Both the position numbers and the translations under genes were made by a program. Positions 28,101 through 36,600 of a stretch of DNA of 64,000 bases are shown here, one piece after another. Origin of the DNA: Maea johnstoni (lineage: Eukaryota > Annelida > Polychaeta > Spionida > Magelonidae); contig OZ012684.1 of assembly GCA_963942565.1 (NCBI GenBank), positions 96,121,055 to 96,185,054 of the forward strand, in the 5' to 3' direction. Below the pieces are notes generated by a model. It saw only the letters and a list, made by a program, of their open reading frames with translations, had not been told where the DNA came from and did not search any database. How positions within the stretch are numbered: position 1 is the first letter of the stretch; the number at the start of each line of letters is the position of its first letter.

Positions 28101-30177
28101 TGATGTCGTCAAGGTACGCCAAGACTTCTTTCCACGTCAATCCTCGCAGTACTAAGGAAATGGCACGCTGGAAGGTTGCTGGAGCGTTGCAAAGCCCAAA
28201 TGGCATCCTAATATGCTCAAAAAGACCATACTTTGTGATGAACGCTGTCTTTGGTCTATCCTCCTCAGCAATCATAATTTGATAATAACCGCTACTCATA
28301 TCCAAGGCGCTAAAGAACTGTGCATTACCCAGGGAATCTAGACATTCTGAGATGTTGGGCAAAGGATAAGCGTCTTTGACTGTGACTTGATTGAGTTTTC
28401 TGTAGTCTAAACAGTAGCGTAGTTTACCATTTTTCTTTCTTACGAGGACAGGTGGTGACGCCCAATCAGAGGATGAAGGTTGAATCACATTGATCTTGAG
28501 AAGAGATTCAAGATGTTTCTTTTCCTCATCTTGAAAAGCCATTGGTGCTCTTCTCATCCCCTGACGAATAAGTTTTGTTGTACCCGTGTCTATATGATGT
28601 GTGACGCCAGAAAAACAACCCAGGTCTAATTCATTAACAGAGAAAATATCTGCGTAGTTGGTAAGTGTTGATGCAAGTTTCTTGGTTTCCTCAAAATTCA
28701 AATGGTCTATGGAACGCCGCCATAAATCTTGAAGATGTTCTGGTACTTGCGCCTCTACTTCATCTACCGTTGTTGCACTCTGTAATTTATCTTGAGTTGA
28801 TGTTGTTTTAGCGTCATTAACCTCATCCGTTTCAGAACGGTCAAGTTTTCCCTTGTCCGACAGTAATCGGTCAAGATTCACATCTGACACAGATGCTGTA
28901 GACTCATCCGTTTTAGAACGGTTAAGCTTACCCTTGTCCGACAATGATCGGTCAAGATTTACATCTGACTCGGGTTGTGCTGAATCGCTAGGAGTAAGCG
29001 GTATGTCCTTGTTATCCGACACTAATCGGTTAACAGACATTTCTTTGCTCGACAATGATCGATCAAAATCGGAAGTGTCTTGAATAATTTCATATTCCTG
29101 TAAGAGATCCGCTTCTCCTATTAAGTGACCTCTTTTGAGATGTCGGAATGAATCACAATCATTCATCACTGTAATTATGACATCTCTTAACCGGGCTGTT
29201 CTGTCGTCATCATCATCCGGAGTTCTCACAAGTAATCGGGGAATCAGGAGACCTTTATGATGGTGTTGAGTAGCATCAATCAGGAAAGTGGTACTTGGTT
29301 CTGCATGTACTTGGACCTTAGCATGCACCGTAGTATTTGGAGGAACTACCAATTTCTTTTTAATAGTAACTCTTCTGATTTTTGCGGTATCACTGCCATC
29401 ACGATTTCTACCTTGGATGTACTGGTCGTTTAGAAGAACACCTGCCTTCTTGGGTAAGGCTATCAAATCATGCTCCAACATGAAGTCGTATCCTAATAAA
29501 CACATATCGTGAATTGGTGCTACGTACATGTCCCACTTATACTCTTGATCTCCTAACTGCAAAGCTACATCGCACGCTTTCATTGCTGGCATATTACTCT
29601 CCTTGCCGGCTTGCTTCAACGTTACATCCTTATCTTCTATTGGAGAAAGATTTATGCGATGAAGAAGATCCTCGCTTATCAGAGTAATTTCAGCACCATG
29701 GTCGACGACAGCTTCAATTTTTATTCCATTGATGTAAATAGGAATAAGCAGACTGTTACCCGATCCAGTCTTCCGGATGCTTATCTCTCTTGGTACTTTT
29801 TGTGGTTCATCTCCGGAACTCATCGGATCAGAATTCACACCAGATTCGGCACTCGCCGATTCTTGTACCTCTTGTGAAACATCTTCGATACTAATCGAAT
29901 CAGTTTTCACCTCAGATCCGGCATTAACCGGTTCTGTTTTGTGCGAAACATCACCGATACTCATCGGTTCAGTTTCAGCAAAGATGGATCCGGTACTCGC
30001 CGGTTCCACTACCTGAACATCTCTTACATTTTGCAATGGGGTAAAAGGTTCAGGAATTTCCAGACTCATTTGTTGCAGCTGGCCTTCTTGTCTGAGTTGA
30101 GCTGAGGAGCGGCCTGTAGACTCAGCTCTTACTTGTTTAAAGATTTCGGTGTTGTTCTGCTTGAGCTCTCTGGGCAA
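25165..30177 (-). CDS. pol: element pol polyprotein ending in a CW zinc finger
   Basis: 1670 aa. Order: a repeated EPMSIGD-like leader (about 55-125), a retropepsin-like domain (about 145-235), a second low-complexity repeat block (about 370-450), reverse transcriptase (about 560-740, YLDD near 687), RNase H (from about 835), integrase zinc-binding HHCC (about 1125-1165), integrase core D-D-E (about 1202, 1265, 1300), a GPF/Y-type module near 1430, and a CW-type zinc finger (about 1578-1635: WVQCDHPDCGKWRK, WYC, NNC). The C-terminus is Arg-rich. The frame overlaps the gag end by 49 nt in the -1 register, consistent with the programmed frameshift known in this group. Family assignment is firm. 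The CW domain is a histone-tail reader elsewhere (MORC, ZCWPW, LSD2), and its use here as a targeting module is inference. Confidence 0.93.
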   Translation of the reverse strand: MPRELKQNNTEIFKQVRAESTGRSSAQLRQEGQLQQMSLEIPEPFTPLQNVRDVQVVEPASTGSIFAETEPMSIGDVSHKTEPVNAGSEVKTDSISIEDVSQEVQESASAESGVNSDPMSSGDEPQKVPREISIRKTGSGNSLLIPIYINGIKIEAVVDHGAEITLISEDLLHRINLSPIEDKDVTLKQAGKESNMPAMKACDVALQLGDQEYKWDMYVAPIHDMCLLGYDFMLEHDLIALPKKAGVLLNDQYIQGRNRDGSDTAKIRRVTIKKKLVVPPNTTVHAKVQVHAEPSTTFLIDATQHHHKGLLIPRLLVRTPDDDDDRTARLRDVIITVMNDCDSFRHLKRGHLIGEADLLQEYEIIQDTSDFDRSLSSKEMSVNRLVSDNKDIPLTPSDSAQPESDVNLDRSLSDKGKLNRSKTDESTASVSDVNLDRLLSDKGKLDRSETDEVNDAKTTSTQDKLQSATTVDEVEAQVPEHLQDLWRRSIDHLNFEETKKLASTLTNYADIFSVNELDLGCFSGVTHHIDTGTTKLIRQGMRRAPMAFQDEEKKHLESLLKINVIQPSSSDWASPPVLVRKKNGKLRYCLDYRKLNQVTVKDAYPLPNISECLDSLGNAQFFSALDMSSGYYQIMIAEEDRPKTAFITKYGLFEHIRMPFGLCNAPATFQRAISLVLRGLTWKEVLAYLDDIIIIGTGFNDHMYNLVKVFDRLRLHHLKLNAKKCDLFRREVIYLGKLVSNKGVSANPENVSSVLNWPKPKDVKEIQQFLGMVNYHRAHIKNFSHISRPLCILLKKSVKFDWGKEQQEAFDSLKKALVSAPCLSFPRNNDEPFILDTDASGVAIGAELIQVQDGEERVIAYGSYSLTPSQRNYCTTRKELLAIVRFTRQFRHYLLGRKFYVRTDHCSLTWLLSFKNPGGTLARWLEELSQYDMVIIYRKGATHTNADGHSRIPDDVPFCDYYTAHCTPKDLPCYNPQNECRFCVRAHQQWSKFEEDVDDVVPLTVRQIQATEAKQSFNVQDSSGSILQVVLPGKEQEDDGVTLNTSYTPQNMRAMQLNDSDIKSLIVWIEEGVDPSQRVLHLSSPAVRNFWVNRTLLEMKDGVLYYHWCGSQEEDDRILLVVPHPLKQKVLHHCHDAVTAGHPGMMRTLARLRRKYYWYQMRKDCDIHVKSCKQCSRQKKANVNPRGGLGMFHAGYPVERLHLDILGPFPESSSGNKYILMLICQFTKWLEAYALADQTAEEITKAVVYNFISRFGIPEHLHTDQGRNFTGKLFEGICKLLDITKTRTTPYRPCSNGQVERYNRTLLQLIRCHLKQNSSWDEDLPILTSAIRSVPNRTTGFTPNLLMLGREVRLPEDLFCPYDERRQEAPCKFVQELQERLRSIHAVVRENLKGTQMQQKEMYDKKMKQVSYQVGDIVLRRNDATKKGQSRKLTPCWKGPFLIIRVITPVLFKVLHKKKASVLHHDSLKKCYDSLMPYWLKRARHNLEQGKDIQIEHEEDHEAEDVLSGVPDLFQQKPVPGMQTTSVVSQSNSEPITVGSSTDAGISVGTQDEPFSDGDSVEPLLSGSQNSPETTSPQLQYTWVQCDHPDCGKWRKIEKTYASRIDKDDPWYCETSPDIHFNNCHIDEENYSDWVNAVESQGLKYTVQEPERRTRHGRTSRRPARFRDTC
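25478..25575 (-). repeat. dyad repeat cluster C (three copies)
   Basis: CCGC-TCAGCA-GCGG (25478), CCGT-CACTGA-ACGG (25505) and CCGA-CAGTAA-TCGG (25562). Spacings are 27 and 57, both multiples of three, in the linker between integrase and the CW finger. Three different inner base pairs occur in three copies. Confidence 0.92.
28827..29062 (-). repeat. dyad repeat cluster D (six copies)
   Basis: Starts 28827, 28857, 28908, 28938, 29016 and 29049, with arms CCGT/ACGG, CCGA/TCGG or TCGA/TCGA. Spacings 30, 51, 30, 78 and 33 are all multiples of three. Three copies have longer outer stems (CTTG/CAAG twice, TTTG/CAAA once) past a single mismatch. They are encoded as a DRSLSDKG-type peptide repeat between protease and RT. 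Confidence 0.93.
29813..30003 (-). repeat. dyad repeat cluster E (six copies)
   Basis: Starts 29813, 29846, 29885, 29918, 29954 and 29990, with spacings 33, 39, 33, 36 and 36. Arms include TCGG/CCGA, TCGA/TCGA, CCGG/CCGG and CCGA/TCGG; the 29813 copy has one mispaired arm position. They encode the EPMSIGD-like repeats near the pol N-terminus. Confidence 0.93.
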
Positions 30178-31850
30178 TTGTTGGCGTAGTGACCCATGTT
30201 ATTGCAGTTATAACACCTAACCCTTGAAGGCGAAGCTGGTGGAGACTGTCTGGAAGGTAACCCGCTTCTAGAGGGAGACGAAGGCAATGTCTGTTGCCTA
30301 AACGACGAAGAATTACCAGACGAAGATGTACTTTTTTGCTGAGTCACTGCCGATTCAATTTTCTTCAGAATTGACAGAACCTCACTGAATGAATCCTTTT
30401 GTGGTTGATTTTCATTAGGTTTTGGCTGTTTCTGAACCTGGCAAATATCATACTCATCAGCAAACGTGACTTGTCTTGTCTTTGGTTTCTTGTCTCTATG
30501 GAATTCCATCAGCATGGAATGGTTTGAAACAGCAATCTTTGTGTAGTCTGCCGCTTCATCCAGGGTGGTTGGCTCACGAATCAGAGCGATCTCTGCGGCT
30601 TGAATGTCAGAGCATCCACGCAGAAATGCATGTAGACCCTGGTTGTTTATAACTTCCTGGCCCATTCTTGGATATGCCTGATGAACTAAGATCTTGATGC
30701 GTTTCTTAAATTCATCAATATTCTCCCCCTCTCCTTGACGAATAGAGTTCAATTCTGCCTTTTTAGCTGCTGGAGTGGCTTTCTTGGAAAACATTTGTAG
30801 CAGAGCTTGTGTGGTACTAGCGTACTTATCTTGGACATCTGGATGCAAGTCTTCATAGAATTCACTTGCCTCCTCGATCAGAAGACCAACCAGATAAAAC
30901 AATGAATCATCATCATTCCATCTATAATGTCGTCTAAAGTTCTCGAATTTCTTCAACCAAGCTTGGAAGCACTCCTTGCCATCATAGTACTTTAGCTTGG
31001 GAATATACTCTTTGTGATGTCGTTCTGACCTCCCACGTTCTGCTGAAACGTTCTGTCCGCTATCATTGCTCGATGGAACACGCCCATTCTGTTCCCATGA
31101 ATCCTGTCGCTGATCAGATTGTTCTCTATGCGGATTTCTCCCTGGCGGAAGAAACTGTGGACTCGAAGAACGTTCATCCACATATTGCGATAAGTTATCA
31201 ATGTACTCATCCCTTCGCGACGATCTATCAGCGCCTGAAACACCTGCTTCTGCGGATACTTGGTACTTAACTTTCGGACGCACATCAGGCCCAATCGCAG
31301 CTTGTGTCGCCTCTCCTTGTAAAACAGAAGATCTCCAACTTTCCAACGAATCCTGCCTGAGTTCCATTTCTCGCATGGACTTCTGTATGTCTTTCATGCT
31401 AATGGTCATGTTCTGCATGAGAGAGAGTATCTCATCATCTCGTGTGGGACGTTGAGGTTCAGGTTGTCGAACCGGTTTCGACATGGCCAGGCTTCCCCGG
31501 GGTGATTTCTTCTGAGACGCAGATTTAGGTGACTTGGTAGGTTGGTTACCTTGTGTCTCAGAGTCTTTATCATCTGCGGTCGCAACGCCTCCCACTGCAT
31601 CTCCATCGTCCGACTTGTCTTCTAGCTCGAACGGCAGAGGTTGACCTTCAAAATAGCATTGTCCACCGCGTAGAAGAGTACCTATGGCTGTTTGTATGGT
31701 TGGCTTACCAGCGAGATCATGAAATGTGAACGGAACTTTCTGCAAGTTACACTCATTCCTTATATCGATGATGTGAGTCGCTGATGCGTGACCAATCTGT
31801 GACAAACCCCTTAACTCCTCATAACCGGCTTCGATCAAGTTGACAGACAT
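30129..31850 (-). CDS. gag: element gag protein
   Basis: 573 aa. Residues about 7-29 (EAGYEELRGLSQIGHASATH and on to IIDIR) match the helix-hairpin-helix pattern of ComEA-like DNA-binding proteins, which is unusual for a Gypsy gag. A Ser/Arg/Gln-rich middle is followed by a retrotransposon gag capsid-like region (about 285-395, with AWLKKFENFRRHY) and a CCHC zinc knuckle CYNCNNMGHYANNC at about 546-559. The start chosen is the first ATG of the frame, 633 bp from the 5' LTR. The gag assignment is firm; the HhH call is by pattern only. Confidence 0.9.
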   Translation of the reverse strand: MSVNLIEAGYEELRGLSQIGHASATHIIDIRNECNLQKVPFTFHDLAGKPTIQTAIGTLLRGGQCYFEGQPLPFELEDKSDDGDAVGGVATADDKDSETQGNQPTKSPKSASQKKSPRGSLAMSKPVRQPEPQRPTRDDEILSLMQNMTISMKDIQKSMREMELRQDSLESWRSSVLQGEATQAAIGPDVRPKVKYQVSAEAGVSGADRSSRRDEYIDNLSQYVDERSSSPQFLPPGRNPHREQSDQRQDSWEQNGRVPSSNDSGQNVSAERGRSERHHKEYIPKLKYYDGKECFQAWLKKFENFRRHYRWNDDDSLFYLVGLLIEEASEFYEDLHPDVQDKYASTTQALLQMFSKKATPAAKKAELNSIRQGEGENIDEFKKRIKILVHQAYPRMGQEVINNQGLHAFLRGCSDIQAAEIALIREPTTLDEAADYTKIAVSNHSMLMEFHRDKKPKTRQVTFADEYDICQVQKQPKPNENQPQKDSFSEVLSILKKIESAVTQQKSTSSSGNSSSFRQQTLPSSPSRSGLPSRQSPPASPSRVRCYNCNNMGHYANNCPESSSRTTPKSLNK

Positions 31851-32483
31851 TCTCTTCCTCCGGTAGGATCAGGAAAACCAGGTACACCGACAATAATCGG
31901 TTATGAAGCCGTCTCTGAACGGTTTCGATGTCAATGCTTTAGAGAACAACTGCTAGTGTTAAAGTGCTGATATTTGAATGTGCGAGATCCGACATGCGAC
32001 GGTTCTATAGTACGTCAATCAACGTTCACATGCACAAAGAAAAACAACAATACACTACATCAGATTATTCAATTTTTGTCAAATAGATTTTACAAGCAAT
32101 AATTTTGACTATTTGATCATTTGATCTTAAGAATAATGCATTGAACTATGTGTTTTATAGTATACTGTGTGAAGACTTAAAATAATTAAGTCATATGAAA
32201 AATCTACACAGACGTTTTGCTGTTGCTAAGCAACAAAGATCTACACAAAACAGTTCAAAAATACTCAAATATATTGATCAAACATATTCAACTGATTCAA
32301 ATTTTACTAGCTTGACATGTATCTAATTCGATTTTAGCATTGACACTAATGGATTGCAGCCAGATCCATTTTTATTTTCAATCATCCAAGATCTGAAATC
32401 CCTGGCAAACTTCAGTTCTAAATTCAACTAACTACTTGCAAAAAATCATTTTAACAAGGAAATTTTTTACTCGCAGCGCCAAA
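31851..32483 (-). promoter_or_regulatory. element 5' leader with primer-binding position
   Basis: A 633-bp untranslated leader. The bases directly inside the 5' LTR read TTTGGCGCTGCGAGTAA on the sense strand, the place of a tRNA primer-binding site beginning TGG; I could not match the tRNA. The gag-proximal part carries three of the dyad repeats. Confidence 0.65.
31887..32002 (-). repeat. dyad repeat cluster F (three copies, 5' leader)
   Basis: CCGA-CAATAA-TCGG (31887), CCGT-CTCTGA-ACGG (31909) and CCGA-CATGCG-ACGG (31989, inner position mispaired). They are non-coding, with irregular spacing. Confidence 0.88.
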
Positions 32484-32679
32484 TGTAGTGATGACCTACT
32501 AGTTATCAGCTGGGCACAGCCGTGGCAGCAATCAGACTCGAAGAGATAGGAAAAGACGTCTACTCGCTAGTCTGAATATAGGAAAACTGCGATGTTTAAA
32601 ATGGCCGCCATCAGTGACGTCAAGTGTTGTGATCACGTTCCCGCCACGAGATCTCGCTACATAAGCTGCCAATACGACA
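32484..32679 (-). repeat. 5' LTR, 196 bp
   Basis: On the sense strand it contains GGCGGGAA (E2F-like), TGACGTCA (CRE-like) and GATGGCGGCCATTTT (YY1-like) close together, plausible promoter sites judged by motif only. It appears identical to the 3' LTR. Confidence 0.95.
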
Positions 32680-32736
32680 CACACATGACTCCTTAAAGAC
32701 TTGAATGTCAGGTGTACACACATGACTCCTTAAAGA
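32680..32736 (+). repeat. 37-bp minisatellite, right part
   Basis: Continuation of the array at 22871-23039. The unit resumes in phase after the 4-bp target duplication, then ends in CTACTTCATTTT. Confidence 0.85.
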
Positions 32737-32781
32737 CTACTTCATTTTAGAAGAGCTATTATTGTGAAATATCCAAAATTG

Positions 32782-33440
32782 TGAACACGACCACTGAGAG
32801 GCTGTCCTGATGGCCGTGTGGACTAAGGCATTGCCACCGACCTCTAGCTGTCTCTCTTTACTGAGGGCCCATCCTCATGCCAGTCTAGTCTATTTAAAGG
32901 CATTGCTATTGCCTGCTAGATATCAATCTTTACTGGCATGTCATAGAGTTGCTAATGACTTTGGGTAAGGGGGTGTTTTTTGCCGGGCAGAAAAAGTGAC
33001 GAAAAAACGAAACTACAAATTCTCATCCAACAAGACGCGAGTATTTAATCTAAAAAGATCATATAACGTAAGTTTTGTGATTATGATATGTTCTGTGTCA
33101 AATCTATCTCTGTGTTTTTAATAACAGCCAGTATATCACCATGCAGCAATTGTGATCTGTTCCACAAAGTTATATTTATTTCATTAGCATATTTGTATGA
33201 TTATCCCCCACTCTTAACTTCTAACCTGACCCCTGGTGGCCAGGATTGGAACAAAATAAAATGCCGAGACAGAGGTCCCAATAGCGAATCAGGTGAAATC
33301 TCCGGATTTTGTACATTTGAATGTTGACAGGTAATAAGCAAGTGAGAAATTCTTGCTTGTCATTCTGCCTGCCTTAGTCGAGTCTGACAAAGTTTTTTTC
33401 TCTGGTATCCATGCAAGAACCTTGAACTTTAAACTAGTTG
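32782..33440 (+). repeat. diverged single copy of the 1.59-kb satellite unit
   Basis: Shares with the satellite the tRNA-like module (32797-32872), the phrase GCAGAAAAAGTGACGAAAA (about 32993, inverted relative to some copies) and AAGTGAGAAATYCTTGCT ... GTCGAGTCT (about 33340-33395). It is a much older copy than those in the array and may represent the dispersed parent element. Confidence 0.6.
32797..32872 (+). repeat. tRNA-like module, single copy
   Basis: GTCCTGATGGCCGTGTGG then ACTAAGGCATTGCC resembles the 5' half of a class II (Leu/Ser) tRNA gene, with one A-box position altered. No B box or closing acceptor stem is seen nearby, so it is not a functional tRNA gene. Confidence 0.55.
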
Positions 33441-33681
33441 TGCTTATCGTAATTCGAAAAAAATATGGGGGGAGCTGATGATAAACTTGTTATCCATGTG
33501 AAAATGGCGAAAACATTAAGCTTAAATCAAAAGTACCTTCCTTGCAGAGTGCAGGATTTTGGGGTTAAAAACTGAAAGAAATAACATGCTCATTGCCCCT
33601 ACCGCCAAGTATTAACCACGGACCTTCTGATTTCAGAGATAGGGAGGGAAGGGCATCATACTTTTCTAATTTCTACTCCGA
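33441..33681. other. short spacer before the 67-bp array
   Basis: Nothing recognised. Confidence 0.4.
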
Positions 33682-36600
33682 TAGCTGTCTCTCACCCTTG
33701 TGGGCCAGTCCTGATGGCTGAGTGGTCTAAGGTATTGCCATTGACTCTTAGCTGTCTCTCACCCTTGTGGGCCTGTCCTGATGGCTGAGTGGTCTAAGGT
33801 ATTGCCATTGACTCCTACCTGTCTCTCACCCTTGTGGGCGTGTCCTGACGGCTGAGTGATCTAAGGTATTGCCATTGACTCCTAGCAGTCTCTCACCCTT
33901 GTGGGTCTGTCCTGATGGCTGAGTGGTCTAAGGTATTGCCATTGACTCCTAGCAGTCTCTCACCCTTGTGGGTCTGTCCTGATGGCTGAGTGGTCTAAGG
34001 TATTGCCATTGACTCCTAGCAGTCTCTCACCCTTGTGGGTCTGTCCTGATGGCTGAGTGGTCTAAGGTATTGCCATTGACTCCTAGCTGTCTCTCACCCT
34101 TGTGGGCGAGTCCTGATGGCTGAGTGGTCTAAGGTATTGCCATTGACTCCTAGCAGTCTCTCACCCTTGTGGGCGTGTCCTGATGGCAGAGTGGTCTAAG
34201 GTATTGCCATTGACTCCTAGCTGTCTCTCACCCTTGTGGGCCTGTCCTGACGGCAAAGTGGTCTAAGGTATTGCCATTGACTCCTAGCAGTCTCTCACCC
34301 TTGTGGGTCTGTCCTGATGGCTGAGTGGTCTAAGGTATTGCCATTGACTCCTAGCTGTCTCTCACCCTTGTGGGTGTGTCCTGATGGCTGAGTGGTCTAA
34401 GGTATTGCCATTGACTCCTAGCAGTCTCTCACCCTTGTGGGCCTGTCCTGACGGCTGAGTGGTCTAAGGTATTGCCATTGACTCCTAGCAGTCTCTCACC
34501 CTTGTGGGCCTGTCCTGATGGCTGAGTGATCTAAGGTATTGCCATTGACTCCTAGCAGTCTCTCACCCTTGTGGGCCTGTCCTGACGGCAGAGTGGTCTA
34601 AGGTATTGCCATTGACTCCTAGCTGTCTCTCACCCTTGTGGGTGTGTCCTGATGGCTGAGTGGTCTAAGGTATTGCCATTGACTCCTAGCTGTCTCTCAC
34701 CCTTGTGGGTCTGTCCTGATGGCTGAGTGGTCTAAGGTATTGCCATTGACTCCTAGCTGTCTCTCACCCTTGTGGGTGTGTCCTGATGGCTGAGTGGTCT
34801 AAGGTATTGCCATTGACTCCTAGCAGTCTCTCACCCTTGTGGGCCTGTCCTGACGGCAGAGTGGTCTAAGGTATTGCCATTGACTCCTCGCTGTCTCTCA
34901 CCCTTGTGGGCCTGTCCTGACGGCAGAGTGGTCTAAGGTATTGCCATTGACTCCTAGCTGTCTCTCACCCTTGCAGGCCTGTCCTGACGGCTGAGTGGTC
35001 TAAGGTATTGCCATTGACTCCTAGCTGTCTCTCACCCTTGTGGGCCTGTCCTGACGGCAGAGTGGTCTAAGGTATTGCCATTGACTCCTAGCTGTCTCTC
35101 ACCCTTGTGGGCGTGTCCTGATGGCTGAGTGGTCTAAGGTATTGCCATTGACTCCTAGCTGTCTCTCACCCTTGTGGGCGTGTCCTGATGGCAGAGTGGT
35201 CTAAGGTATTGCCATTGACTCCTAGCTGTCTCTCACCCTTGTGGGCCTGTCCTGATGGCTGATTGGTCTAAGGTATTGCCATTGACTCCTAGCAGTCTCT
35301 CACCCTTGTGGGTGTGTCCTGATGGCTGAGTGGTCTAAGGTATTGCCATTGACTCCTAGCAGTCTCTCACCCTTGTGGGCCTGTCCTGACGGCAGAGTGG
35401 TCTAAGGTATTGCCATTGACTCCTAGCTGTCTCTCACCCTTGTTGGCCTGTCCTGATGGCTGAGTGGTCTAAGGTATTGCCATTGACTCCTAGCTGTCTC
35501 TCACCCTTGTGGGCCTGTCCTGATGGCTGAGTGGTCTAAGGTATTGCCATTGACTCCTAGCTGTCTCTCACCCTTGTGGGCCTGTCCTGACGGCTGAGTG
35601 GTCTAAGGTATTGCCATTGACTCCTAGCTGTCTCTCACCCTTGTGGGCCTGTCCTGACGGCAGAGTGGTCTAAGGTATTGCCATTGACTCCTAGCTGTCT
35701 CTCACCCTTGTGGGCCTGTCCTGACGGCAGAGTGGTCTAAGGTATTGCCATTGACTCCTAGCTGTCTCTCACCCTTGTGGGAGAGTCCTGATGGCAGAGT
35801 GGTCTAAGGTATTGCCATTGACTCCTAGCTGTCTCTCACCCTTGTGGGAGAGTCCTGATGGCAGAGTGGTCTAAGGTATTGCCATTGACTCCTAGCTCTC
35901 ATTCACCCTTGTGGGCCTGTCCTGATGGCTGAGTGGTCTAAGGTATTGCCATTGACTCCTAGCTGTCTCTCACCCTTGTGGGCCTGTCCTGATGGCTGAG
36001 TGGTCTAAGGTATTGCCATTGACTCCTAGCTGTCTCTCACCCTTGTGGGCCTGTCCTGATGGCTGAGTGGTCTAAGGTATTGCCATTGACTCCTACCTGT
36101 CTCTCACCCTTGTGGGCGTGTCCTGACGGCTGAGTGATCTAAGGTATTGCCATTGACTCCTAGCAGTCTCTCACCCTTGTGGGCGAGTCCTGATGGCTGA
36201 GTGATCTAAGGTATTGCCATTGACTCCTAGCAGTCTCTCACCCTTGTGGGTCTGTCCTGATGGCTGAGTGGTCTAAGGTATTGCCATTGACTCCTAGCAG
36301 TCTCTCACCCTTGTGGGTCTGTCCTGATGGCTGAGTGGTCTAAGGTATTGCCATTGACTCCTAGCAGTCTCTCACCCTTGTGGGTGTGTCCTGATGGCTG
36401 AGTGATCTAAGGTATTGCCATTGACTCCTAGCTGTCTCTCACCCTTGTGGGCCTGTCCTGACGGCAAAGTGGTCTAAGGTATTGCCATTGACTCCTAGCA
36501 GTCTCTCACCCTTGTGGGTCTGTCCTGATGGCTGAGTGGTCTAAGGTATTGCCATTGACTCCTAGCTGTCTCTCACCCTTGTGGGTGTGTCCTGATGGCT

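Larger units (their letters stand above)
23040..32679 (-). mobile_element. Ty3/Gypsy-type LTR element with TatD nuclease ORF, looks whole
   Basis: A 9,640-bp element read right to left. Order: 5' LTR (32484-32679), leader, gag (31850-30129), pol (30177-25165), third ORF (25040-23490), 3' region, 3' LTR (23040-23235). It is flanked by CACA on both sides (23036-23039, 32680-32683), a 4-bp target duplication that could be read as 5 bp, and it sits inside the 37-bp minisatellite. The integrase-after-RNase H order and the RT type place it with Ty3/Gypsy. The two LTRs look identical, so the insertion is very recent, and all three long frames are open. It differs from textbook Gypsy elements in its TatD-type third ORF, a CW zinc finger ending pol, and 26 dispersed dyad repeats. 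Confidence 0.93.
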
